A DNA stretch of 64,000 nucleotides from CAKZNE01 sp002695025 (lineage in GTDB: Bacteria; Bacteroidota; Bacteroidia; Flavobacteriales; Schleiferiaceae). The notes below the pieces were generated by a model, which saw nothing but the letters and a program-made list of their open reading frames with translations, searched no databases and was not told the DNA's origin. The number at the start of each line of letters is the position of its first letter. The first letter of the stretch is position 1. The position numbers and the translations under genes were made by a program. This document shows, piece after piece, positions 44,086 to 51,970 of this stretch. The stretch covers positions 124,001 to 188,000 of the forward strand of contig CAJWML010000002.1 of NCBI GenBank assembly GCA_913043285.1, read 5' to 3'.

Positions 44086-44176
44086 TAAGCGGGTTTTCAT
44101 CTTTTTGGATGAATCATAGAGCGGCAAAAGCACCTAACATTGGTGAAATTTCATGTAACATTAAACTCTATGAATT

Positions 44177-45985
44177 ATGAATTACTTCAATCCAAAAACT
44201 TCAATTATTACAATCGTGCTTATGTTGGTCATAGGCCTCTCCCTGGGCGCCCAGCCTTTTCCCATTCGGGTTCTTGGTAATGGCGACAATGTATATGTGA
44301 ATTCTACGGATGTAGATAATGAAGGCAATATTTACATTACCGGAAGTGTCGCTCCATATGTTCAGGTCAGGTTTGACCCTTGTGGGCTTCCCATAACGTA
44401 TGGGGACGGAGCGTCCGGTACCCGTATTTTTACGGCAAAGCTAAACCCATCCGGTTCAAACGTATTGTGGATGGTAACCAGCTCAACCCAGCCTTATGGA
44501 AACATTTTTGCCGGTAATGATATTGAGGTAGACTCGTCTGGTAATGCCTATGTAGTGGGTACCATATCTGGTACAGCCGTTAACTTTACCAATGTTGGAA
44601 CCGGGGATTTTATTTCCGCCTGCGGATCAGGTCAAAGGCATTTTGTAAGTAAAATAAGTTCATCCGGAACACCGTTGTGGATTTCTGAAACTAAATCAGA
44701 GCTACCCTCTTATGGAGAAGGTTTAACCCTTGATGAAGATTATGGAAGACTGCATACTGGAGGTTATGTGGGCCAGGCCGGTTCGGGTTCTCTGGTTCAG
44801 TTTCCCAATGCGGATTGTACGGGAGGCTGCGGCTTTAATGTAAGTACCCCGGTGGGTTATCCCTCGTCCAATGTGGGTTTTATAACCAGTTATAATTTAT
44901 CGGATGGTAGTAATACCGGAGGATACCAGATAGGGGAGCGGGTGATGGCGCTTGCCATGGATCGTAATGAAGATAATAATATATGGATTACCGGTTCCCG
45001 CCATGAAGTAGATATGCCGGACAGGGATGTCTTATTTGCCAAATTACAATTGAACATGACGATGTGTGGACCCTTGGTGATCGATTATAGTTTGCTTATT
45101 TCGGATGGCGGTATGCCCGGTGGCGATATAGGTTTGGATATTACCTGTTCATGGGATAACAATGTGATTTTTGTGGGTAATTTTAGTCGTGTGTGTAATT
45201 TTCCTTCTGGGCCAACCCTCACTACGGGCTTGTTAGCTACGGATCACTTTGTGGCAAGCTGGGACCCTGGACTACTAAGTTTTACCAGTGTACGGACCAC
45301 TTCATCCTATGGTCCTGTAACGGCTAATAATAATGATTATATGACACGGACCATATGTGTGGCTTCTCCCCAGGAGTCTTCTGCTAAAGTGGCCATTGCC
45401 TATGATAAAGATGTATTTACTGATGGTGCATCACCGATTAATGGCAGGATCATTTCCCGTTTGCTGTACCTGGATCTTATGGACATAAATATGACTCAAT
45501 TTCCGGTAACACTTCCTCCCGGAACATATTCTTACCTGGGGCCCTATGCTCGTGCTATGGAAATAGTGTTCAATACTACCACAGATGATAAATTCCTGGT
45601 AGGTGATCATTATGCAAATGTAACTATTGGAGGATGTTACCTTAGCGGAGGTATTTCACAAAGGTATGGTTACGTAAGTCGCATAAATGATGCAAATACT
45701 TTTTTCTACAAAAAGGATCCTTTATCTGAAACCTCCGAGTTAAAAGTCACGGCCCCTTCAAATATCGAGATTTACCCCAACCCTTCCGGAGGTTTGGTAC
45801 AGCTTTCAGGTTTGGTAAAAGGCGCTGAAATACAACTTATTGATCTCACCGGAAAAGAGGTTTTAAACGAGAAAGCCGGATCAGAAGTACACACACTCGA
45901 TCTGTCAGATCTGCAAAGCGGAATATACCTAATTCAGGTATATCAGGATGGGGAAATCAATACGTTCAAGCTTACTCTTGAGTAA
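44177..45985 (+). CDS. Secreted protein with T9SS type A sorting domain
   Basis: 602 residues. Signal peptide (IITIVLMLVIGLSLGAQ). The body has beta-propeller/SBBP-like features (VDNEGNIYITGSV; DSSGNAYVVGT; NEDNNIWITGSR), i.e. bead-like repeats with Asp/Gly turns. The C-terminal 80 residues are a type A sorting domain (IEIYPNPSGGLVQLSGLVKG...SGIYLIQVY), so it is exported by the T9SS. No catalytic motif. It follows a TPR-LuxR sensor by 134 bp; such pairing is frequent in the phylum and suggests functional linkage (inference). Confidence 0.87.
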   Translation: MNYFNPKTSIITIVLMLVIGLSLGAQPFPIRVLGNGDNVYVNSTDVDNEGNIYITGSVAPYVQVRFDPCGLPITYGDGASGTRIFTAKLNPSGSNVLWMVTSSTQPYGNIFAGNDIEVDSSGNAYVVGTISGTAVNFTNVGTGDFISACGSGQRHFVSKISSSGTPLWISETKSELPSYGEGLTLDEDYGRLHTGGYVGQAGSGSLVQFPNADCTGGCGFNVSTPVGYPSSNVGFITSYNLSDGSNTGGYQIGERVMALAMDRNEDNNIWITGSRHEVDMPDRDVLFAKLQLNMTMCGPLVIDYSLLISDGGMPGGDIGLDITCSWDNNVIFVGNFSRVCNFPSGPTLTTGLLATDHFVASWDPGLLSFTSVRTTSSYGPVTANNNDYMTRTICVASPQESSAKVAIAYDKDVFTDGASPINGRIISRLLYLDLMDINMTQFPVTLPPGTYSYLGPYARAMEIVFNTTTDDKFLVGDHYANVTIGGCYLSGGISQRYGYVSRINDANTFFYKKDPLSETSELKVTAPSNIEIYPNPSGGLVQLSGLVKGAEIQLIDLTGKEVLNEKAGSEVHTLDLSDLQSGIYLIQVYQDGEINTFKLTLE

Positions 45986-46010
45986 GGATCATTAACGGAT
46001 TACTGTAAGC

Positions 46011-46045
46011 CAAAACGCACCGCTTAGCGGTGCGTTTTGTGTTTT
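46011..46045 (+). terminator. Terminator between the T9SS gene and convergent fabH
   Basis: Perfect 13-bp stem CAAAACGCACCGC (46011-46023) with GCGGTGCGTTTTG (46027-46039), short loop, then TGTTTTT. Serves the T9SS gene; on the minus strand the T-run inside the stem may also help stop fabH transcripts. Confidence 0.88.
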
Positions 46046-46057
46046 TAAAAGCAAAAT

Positions 46058-47065
46058 TTACCACCTGATAAGTGTACTTCCCCAGGTAAATCCGCTGCCA
46101 AAGGCCGCCAGGCAAAGCAGGTCGCCATTCTTAAGCCTTCCTTCCTGTACTGCTTCACTGAGCGCAATGGGTATAGAGGCTGCGGTGGTATTGCCGTATT
46201 TCTGAATGTTGTTGAATACTTGTTCATCAGCCAGGCCCATTTTGGCTTGTATATATTGGCTGATGCGCAGGTTAGCCTGGTGGGGAATCAGCAGGTTGAT
46301 ATCCGAAGGCTGGTGGCCGGTGGCTTCCAATGCCTCGTGAATCACTTCCTGGAAACGTGTAACCGCATGCTTGAACACGAAATTCCCATTCATATAAGGA
46401 TAATAGCTGGTATCCTCAGGGTCCTGCTCAGCGATCATCTTGTCTACCCAATGTCCGGTGTTGGGGCCCTCCAGGGCCAGTTCCTTAGCGTACTTTCCTT
46501 CGGAGTGCAGGTGAGTGGTTAACACTCCTTTGTCTTTTTCTTCAGTAGGCTGCAGTATTACCGCTCCGGCACCATCCCCGAAGATCACGGAAACTCCGCG
46601 GCCACGGGTAGTCTTGTCCAGTCCGCCACTGTGGTTTTCAGATCCTATGAGCAAAATGTTCTTATAGGTTCCGGTCTGAATGAATTTATCGGCAACGGAA
46701 AGTCCGTAAAGGAAACCAGAGCATTGATTGCGTACATCCAGGGCGCCAATCTCCTTGATACCCAGCTGATCCTGTACCTGCACGCCTGGTCCGGGGAAAT
46801 ACATATCCGGGGATAGGGTGGCAAAAATGATAAAGTCCACATCATCCGCTGTGATACCGGCATTTTCAATGGCCATACGGGCCGCCTTGGTGCCCATTAC
46901 CGAGGGAGAGTCTCCCGTTTTAGGGTCTATCCACCTGCGCTCGCGGATACCGGTCCTTTCCTGTATCCAGGCATCATTGGTGTCCATCATTTTAGACAGG
47001 TCGTCATTGGTTACCACATTATCGGGAACATAATGGCCGGTGCCGGCTATCCTGGAGTGCAACAT
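46058..47065 (-). CDS. fabH: 3-oxoacyl-[acyl-carrier-protein] synthase III
   Basis: 335 residues. FabH condenses acyl-CoA with malonyl-ACP to start fatty-acid synthesis. The triad is visible: Cys in RNQCSGFLYGL (about residue 115), His in IPHQANLRI and Asn in KYGNTTAASIP. It also has TGHYVPDNVVTN and the terminal FGSGFTWGS. It stands alone, away from other fab genes. Some Bacteroidota carry several FabH-like KAS III paralogues, so a specialised role is possible. Confidence 0.95.
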   Translation of the reverse strand: MLHSRIAGTGHYVPDNVVTNDDLSKMMDTNDAWIQERTGIRERRWIDPKTGDSPSVMGTKAARMAIENAGITADDVDFIIFATLSPDMYFPGPGVQVQDQLGIKEIGALDVRNQCSGFLYGLSVADKFIQTGTYKNILLIGSENHSGGLDKTTRGRGVSVIFGDGAGAVILQPTEEKDKGVLTTHLHSEGKYAKELALEGPNTGHWVDKMIAEQDPEDTSYYPYMNGNFVFKHAVTRFQEVIHEALEATGHQPSDINLLIPHQANLRISQYIQAKMGLADEQVFNNIQKYGNTTAASIPIALSEAVQEGRLKNGDLLCLAAFGSGFTWGSTLIRW

Positions 47066-47188
47066 ATCGTCAGTTTTGATCCTTGCAAATTAAGCTTAAA
47101 ATGGGATATATCATTTTATACCTTGATCTAATTGAAAATGAACAAATTTCAACGTATCAGGCTTGTATTTGGGAACTAAAAACAGCTG

Positions 47189-47989
47189 ATGAACGCAACT
47201 GCGAGTGAAACCGTCTCCTACCTGAAAAAGGCCGGCCTGTATACTAAAGGTCTGGTATACATACTGATGGGCGGGCTTACTGCCCTGGCTGCTTTGGGCA
47301 TGGGAGGAAAGACCTCTGGTAAATCGGAGGTCAGTGACTTTTTAAAAGAGCAGCCTTTTGGAATACTGTTGCTGGGAGCCGTAGCATTAGGTTTACTGGC
47401 GTATAGCTTGTGGCGGGTGTACCAGGCCTGGGCTGATCCGGGGGAGGAAAAAAGCAAGGAACGTATTCCTACCCGGCTGCGCTACCTTTACAGTGCCATA
47501 TTCTATGGAGCTATTGCGTATAGTTTTGCCGGGTCATTGCTTTCCGGATCATCAGGCGGAGGCGATACAAAACAACAGATGCTGGCCCAATGGCTGGAAA
47601 AGGATTGGGGCATCTACCTTATACTAGGTGTGGCTGCCCTTGTACTGGGGCAGGCTGTTTTTCAGTTTTACATCGGCATTGGCGGTAGTTTTATGAAAAA
47701 GCTGGATGACCATCCCGATGCCCGTGCTGAATACCGTCTCATCAAACGCCTGGGCCTGATCGGCTACTGCGCGCGTGGCCTCGTATTCCTGGTCATATCC
47801 TATCTGCTGGTACGGGTAGTTATAGATCATCGTGCCGATCATTACCAGGGCACCAAAGGCGTTTTTGAATACATCTCCAGTTTGCCCATGGGTGAAATAG
47901 TATTGATCATTACAGCTGTTGGCCTGGCTTTATACGGTTTCTTTAACATCATGGTGGGGCGGCATGCCGATCTGACCCGTGTAAGTTGA
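47189..47989 (+). CDS. DUF1206 membrane protein
   Basis: 266 residues, six transmembrane helices in three repeated pairs, each starting with a GLxxKGLVYxLxG-like signature (KKAGLYTKGLVYILMGGLTAL; RLGLIGYCARGLVFLVISYLL). This is DUF1206, with no known function. Forms a likely two- or three-gene unit with the DUF4235 gene 44 bp downstream. Confidence 0.9.
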   Translation: MNATASETVSYLKKAGLYTKGLVYILMGGLTALAALGMGGKTSGKSEVSDFLKEQPFGILLLGAVALGLLAYSLWRVYQAWADPGEEKSKERIPTRLRYLYSAIFYGAIAYSFAGSLLSGSSGGGDTKQQMLAQWLEKDWGIYLILGVAALVLGQAVFQFYIGIGGSFMKKLDDHPDARAEYRLIKRLGLIGYCARGLVFLVISYLLVRVVIDHRADHYQGTKGVFEYISSLPMGEIVLIITAVGLALYGFFNIMVGRHADLTRVS

Positions 47990-48033
47990 AAACCTTTATA
48001 CGGTTGTAGGGGTTTTATATCAAAACAGAAGCA

Positions 48034-48306
48034 ATGGAACTGAACATCCTTCCCGATAATGACGATAGCAAACGCAAAATGCAGGAATTGCTGATCTCAG
48101 CCGGAGCCATGGGAGCCGGTTTTTTACTGAATAAGCTCATGGAAAGTGGTTACAAAGGCCTTTACCATGAAGATGCTCCCAGTAAAATAGACGCCCGTAA
48201 GGTAAACTGGATGAAGCTGGCCGGCTGGACCGTGGTAAGTGGTATTGCCGTAACCGGCCTTAAGGTGCTTATCCGTAGGTATGCCGGTAAAGCGATAGAT
48301 GATTAG
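48034..48306 (+). CDS. DUF4235 small membrane protein
   Basis: 90 residues. Two hydrophobic segments, separated by a polar loop: LLISAGAMGAGFLLNKLM and LAGWTVVSGIAVTGLKVLIRRYAG. The layout matches DUF4235. Function unknown. Downstream of the DUF1206 gene, upstream of yebC. Confidence 0.8.
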   Translation: MELNILPDNDDSKRKMQELLISAGAMGAGFLLNKLMESGYKGLYHEDAPSKIDARKVNWMKLAGWTVVSGIAVTGLKVLIRRYAGKAIDD

Positions 48307-48360
48307 TTAAATCTTTTACGATAGGTCTGCATATCTTAAATTCGCGCCAAAATCTATTTT

Positions 48361-49071
48361 ATGGGAAGAGCGTTTGAATACCGCAGAGCCGCAAAAGAAA
48401 AGAGATGGGACAAGATGTCCCGTATGTTTCCCCGTTTGGCCAAAGCCATTACCATGGCAGCCAAGGAAGGTGGCCCTGACCCTGATATGAACGCCTCTCT
48501 GCGTGCGGCTATTCAGAACGCCAAGGCGCAGAACATGCCCAAAGACAATATTGAGAACGCCATCAAAAGGGCTTCCGGCAGTGATGCCGATAATTATGCG
48601 GAAGTGTCTTATGAAGGTAAAGGCCCGCACGGGGTGCTGGTTTTTGTGGAGTGTGCTACTGACAATACCACCCGCACTGTGGCTAACGTAAAATCCTATT
48701 TCAATAAAGCGGGCGGAGGCGTGGTGCCCAACGGGTCCCTGGAATTTATGTTTGACCGTAAAGCCGTATTTGAATTTGAGAAAACGGACGGTATGGACAT
48801 CGAGGAAATGGAGCTGGAACTGATTGATGCCGGGCTGGAAGAAATAGAAGAAGAGGATGGCATGGTGTACGTGTATGGCGATTATACCAACTTCGGAAGC
48901 CTTTCCAGCGCCCTGGAAGACATGAAGATCGAAGTAAAGAAATCCAACCTGCAACGTTTCCCCACCTCTCCAGTAGAATTTACGGAAGAGCAGTTGGCGG
49001 ATATCGACAAGATGATGGACAAGATAGAAGATGATGACGATGTACAGGCTGTATACACCAACATCGCCTGA
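48361..49071 (+). CDS. yebC: YebC/PmpR family regulator
   Basis: 236 residues. MGRAFEYRRAAKEKRWDKMSRMFPRLAKAITMAAKEGGPDP and LRAAIQNAKAQNMPKDNIENAIKRA, then YEGKGPHGVLVFVECATDNTTRTV are typical. YebC-type proteins bind DNA weakly or help the ribosome with proline stretches. Somewhat unusual start: many homologues begin MAGHSKW, here MGRAFEY, which is the second common form. A TAAATTCG sequence 17 bp upstream resembles a -7 element. Confidence 0.94.
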   Translation: MGRAFEYRRAAKEKRWDKMSRMFPRLAKAITMAAKEGGPDPDMNASLRAAIQNAKAQNMPKDNIENAIKRASGSDADNYAEVSYEGKGPHGVLVFVECATDNTTRTVANVKSYFNKAGGGVVPNGSLEFMFDRKAVFEFEKTDGMDIEEMELELIDAGLEEIEEEDGMVYVYGDYTNFGSLSSALEDMKIEVKKSNLQRFPTSPVEFTEEQLADIDKMMDKIEDDDDVQAVYTNIA

Positions 49072-49073
49072 TC

Positions 49074-49871
49074 TTAGGGCTTTAGTTTCTGTTTTTCCGG
49101 GACAATAAAGGTTCCGCGGCCACCCACTCTCAGACTCTCCACTTTGGAGTGGGGGTGATCGGGATGTACAGCTCCTTCTTTGCGGTAGTTTACAAAGAAA
49201 TCATCCGGGAAATCACCGTAATGCGTGTCTTTACGGATAGCCGTCCTGCAGATCTCAACCGCACTTTTCAGCAGGGTCTTCAGTTCCTTTTCGGTGAGTT
49301 TGTTACAAGGCTCTTCCGGGTGTATACCTACCTCAAAAAGCATTTCATCGGCTATCCAGTTACCGATACCGGCAAAGTGTTTCTGCTCCAGTAAAGCGGC
49401 TTTGATGGGTATTTTGCGGTCCTTCAAGGCCATTACAAAATCATCGGGTTTTATACTAAGCAGGTCTTCCCCCAAAGTATGCGTGCCTTTATATTTTTCC
49501 AGGGAATCCAGTATCTCGATCTTCCCGAACTTGCGGGAATCCACAAAGGCCAGCCGCGATCCATCTTCAAAATGGATGGCCATCCGTGTGAAGCGAGGCA
49601 GGCTGTACTGATCCGTAAACACCTCCAGGGAACCGGTCATACCGAAATGGAGGTGTAACCATTTTCCGTTGCTCAGCTGGGCAAACAGGTATTTTCCTAT
49701 TCTTTCGGTCTTAATAAAGCTTTGATCCACTAAATTGTTGTAAATTTCCTCCTTAGAACTTTTGTAAACTTTGTCCAGAGGGTCAAGAAACTCAACGTCA
49801 GTTACTTGGAGATCTTTTACTACCTCTTCAAAGTATCCTCTCATCACTTCAACTTCGGGTAACTCGGGCAT
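49074..49871 (-). CDS. Fpg/Nei family DNA glycosylase without the C-terminal zinc finger
   Basis: 265 residues. MPELPEVEVMRGYFEEV supplies the N-terminal catalytic proline and Glu of the family; KTERIGKYLFAQLSNGKWLHLHFGMTGSL has the conserved Lys; AGIGNWIADEMLFEVGIHPE is the H2TH segment. The normal zinc finger (CxxC...CxxC) is absent; instead the end reads SLRVGGRGTFIVPEKQK, retaining a GGRxTF beta-hairpin without cysteines, as in NEIL1-type zincless fingers. It should act on oxidised bases. Convergent with yebC, 2 bp apart. Confidence 0.9.
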   Translation of the reverse strand: MPELPEVEVMRGYFEEVVKDLQVTDVEFLDPLDKVYKSSKEEIYNNLVDQSFIKTERIGKYLFAQLSNGKWLHLHFGMTGSLEVFTDQYSLPRFTRMAIHFEDGSRLAFVDSRKFGKIEILDSLEKYKGTHTLGEDLLSIKPDDFVMALKDRKIPIKAALLEQKHFAGIGNWIADEMLFEVGIHPEEPCNKLTEKELKTLLKSAVEICRTAIRKDTHYGDFPDDFFVNYRKEGAVHPDHPHSKVESLRVGGRGTFIVPEKQKLKP

Positions 49872-49959
49872 TTTCAGATTTTTAAATTTGGAATTCTCGT
49901 AAATTTTGTTATTATACTAGGTAGGTAAGCAATATAATTCTAATCAGTAAAAACACATA

Positions 49960-50343
49960 ATGTTACAAACAAACGTGGAAACAGGGAAGTATCAAAGCGA
50001 CATGGAGAAGGCGGTAAATTTCGTGCTGAACCGTGGCTTTGAGGACATCAAGGCAAGACATGGGGATTATGAAGAGCCAGCTACTCTCAGAATGATGGAC
50101 CAGGAAGGCGGTTTTGTTCCGGACATTACGGCTACCAAAAACGGTGGAAAGTATTATTTTGAAATTGCCAATCGCAATGAGGATGCCAGGCAAGTAGTGG
50201 GCAAATGGAAGCTCATGTCTACACTGGCACGTATGAAAGACGGTGATTTCAGGATATTTGTGCCTTATGGCAGTATGAAGTACACCAATGAAATATTGGA
50301 AAAGAAAAGTATTGAGGCCGAAGTGATCAAGCTGCCCAAGTAA
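49960..50343 (+). CDS. Conserved-looking small protein, possible PD-(D/E)xK-like fold
   Basis: 127 residues; not recognised as a named family. VNFVLNRGFEDIKARH is a helix, followed by GGFVPDITATKNGGKYYFEIANRNEDARQVVGKWKLMSTLARMKDGDFRIFVPYGSM. The order PD, then an F-E-I-A-N strand, then a helix and VPYGS recalls the PD-(D/E)xK nuclease fold, but the catalytic lysine is replaced by Asn (E-I-A-N), so activity is doubtful. It is divergent from the Fpg-like gene and is followed by an exonuclease-GIY-YIG gene, suggesting a DNA-related role. Confidence 0.65.
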   Translation: MLQTNVETGKYQSDMEKAVNFVLNRGFEDIKARHGDYEEPATLRMMDQEGGFVPDITATKNGGKYYFEIANRNEDARQVVGKWKLMSTLARMKDGDFRIFVPYGSMKYTNEILEKKSIEAEVIKLPK

Positions 50344-50372
50344 GATCAGGTCATACATAATTTGTAATTTTA

Positions 50373-50396
50373 GGGGGTTGAAAAACCCCCTTTTTT
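50373..50396 (+). terminator. Terminator after 49960-50343, abutting the next start codon
   Basis: GGGGGTT (50373-50379), loop GAAA, AACCCCC (50384-50390), then TTTTTT (50391-50396). The GTG start of the exonuclease gene follows with no gap. Confidence 0.85.
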
Positions 50397-51734
50397 GTGT
50401 TTGCAGTAGTTGATGTGGAAACCACCGGAGGACACGCTTCGGGTCATAGAATGACAGAGATTGCCATTGTAATTACCGATGGTGAAAAGGTGGTGGACCG
50501 CTATGAAACCTTGCTCAACCCAGAGCAGCCCATTCCCCTGAACATACAAATCCTGACGGGTATTACGCCCGAAATGGTGGCCGATGCCCCGCTATTTTCG
50601 GAAAAGGCGGAAGAGATCCGTCAATTTCTGGGTGATCATGTTTTTGTGGCCCATAACGTAAACTTTGATTATGCCTTTGTGCAAAATGCCCTGCAGGCGT
50701 GTGGCTTTACCTACCGCCCCAGGCGTTTGTGTACAGTTCGTTATGCACGGAAAATACAGGCGGGGTTAAGGTCGTATTCCCTTAAAAACCTATGTAAGCA
50801 CTTTGAATTGGTGAATGAATCTCCTCACCGCGCCTGGGGTGATGCTACCGTTACGGCTGAGCTGCTTAATCTCTTACTGTCACAAGATGGAAAAGGGGAG
50901 TGGGAGCAGCTGATCAAGAAGAACTCCGGGGAGTTTAACCTGCCCTCCAACCTGCCTTCCGATGAATACCACGGTTTACCCAGCAGTCCGGGGGTGTATT
51001 ACTTCATGGACCAAAGTGGAAAGCCCATCTACATCGGCAAGGCCCGGAATCTCCGTAAGCGTGTGGCCTCGCACTTTATTACCAATAAGGAAACCAGGCG
51101 TAGCCAGGCCTTTAAGCGTGAGATCTTCCATATTGATTATGAAGTCACCGGCAGTGAGTTGCTGGCCATTTTGCTGGAAGATCATGAGATACGCCACCAT
51201 TGGCCTAAATACAACCTGGCGCAAAAGAACCCCAAGAAGCGCTTCGGCATTTTCGCTTTCCAGGGCCAAAGCGGTTTATGGTCCTTGGGGATCAACCGCA
51301 TTACCTCCCAAAAGGGTTACCTGGAAGAATACTTTTCCTATAACGAGGCCCTGAACCGCATGTATGAACTGGTGCAGGAGTTCCAACTCAATCCTTCCCG
51401 CTGTGGTTTCCCGGAGAGCTACCTCAAAGACAGTCTCACCGAAGAAGAGCACCAGGCTAATTTTGAAAAAATGCGGGACCAGTTACAGGGCAGGGAGGAT
51501 TGCTTGATCATCAAGACCGAGGGCCGTAGCCGGGACGAGGATGGTTTTGCCTACGTGGAGAACGGACGCTTTGCCGGCATCGGTTTTATTCCCCGGGATA
51601 ACGAGATCCGCCATTCAGACGACATCAAAAACTATGTGCGCCAGTTACAAAGCAGTATCACCACCAATGGACTGATCTATAAGATCCTGAGTGAGGGGAA
51701 GTACAGTACCATACGGCTGGAAAGTGTGGTGTGA
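50397..51734 (+). CDS. DnaQ-like exonuclease fused to a GIY-YIG nuclease domain
   Basis: 445 residues starting with GTG (MFAVVDVETTGG). In-frame stop TGA at 50379-50381 excludes any earlier start. Residues 1-160: DEDDh exonuclease, with DVETTGG, HNVNFDYAFV and HRAWGDA carrying the catalytic acids and histidine. Residues about 190-270: UvrC/Cho-type GIY-YIG domain (GVYYFMDQSGKPIYIGKARNLRKRV). The C-terminus is a less conserved domain. This exo-Cho fusion is known in Bacteroidota and Actinobacteria and is presumed to act in DNA repair. Start codon follows a terminator directly. Confidence 0.93.
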   Translation: MFAVVDVETTGGHASGHRMTEIAIVITDGEKVVDRYETLLNPEQPIPLNIQILTGITPEMVADAPLFSEKAEEIRQFLGDHVFVAHNVNFDYAFVQNALQACGFTYRPRRLCTVRYARKIQAGLRSYSLKNLCKHFELVNESPHRAWGDATVTAELLNLLLSQDGKGEWEQLIKKNSGEFNLPSNLPSDEYHGLPSSPGVYYFMDQSGKPIYIGKARNLRKRVASHFITNKETRRSQAFKREIFHIDYEVTGSELLAILLEDHEIRHHWPKYNLAQKNPKKRFGIFAFQGQSGLWSLGINRITSQKGYLEEYFSYNEALNRMYELVQEFQLNPSRCGFPESYLKDSLTEEEHQANFEKMRDQLQGREDCLIIKTEGRSRDEDGFAYVENGRFAGIGFIPRDNEIRHSDDIKNYVRQLQSSITTNGLIYKILSEGKYSTIRLESVV

Positions 51735-51796
51735 GGTTGGTTGTAAGGTTTTAAAGGTTTAAAGTTGAAGGTTTAAGACTTTTGGAAACACTGCTT

Positions 51797-51820
51797 TCGC
51801 GCGATTCTATCACGCGTGAG
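51797..51820. repeat. CGCGCGAT palindrome, copy 1 (degenerate)
   Basis: TTCGCGCGATTCTATCACGCG... : GCGCGAT with inner TCT loop and ATCACGCG as imperfect arm. Located in the 236-bp gap between the exonuclease gene and the WG-repeat gene. The gap otherwise contains AAGGTTTAAAG-type degenerate short repeats (51745-51777) and no gene. Confidence 0.6.
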
Positions 51821-51970
51821 GAGTGGAAGGTGCGTCTTTTAAGTAACAAAGCCTGGTGTAGCACCTTTCTACATACAAATATTTCAGGTTAGTGGGTTAC
51901 AGTATAAAAAGATTAAGGGTAGCATTGTGCCTTTGCGTGGTTGCTATGACAGAGCAAGGAGATATTACGT

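Noticed and set aside
48316..48954. 212-codon minus-strand frame opposite yebC
   Set aside because: It is antisense to a clearly conserved gene.
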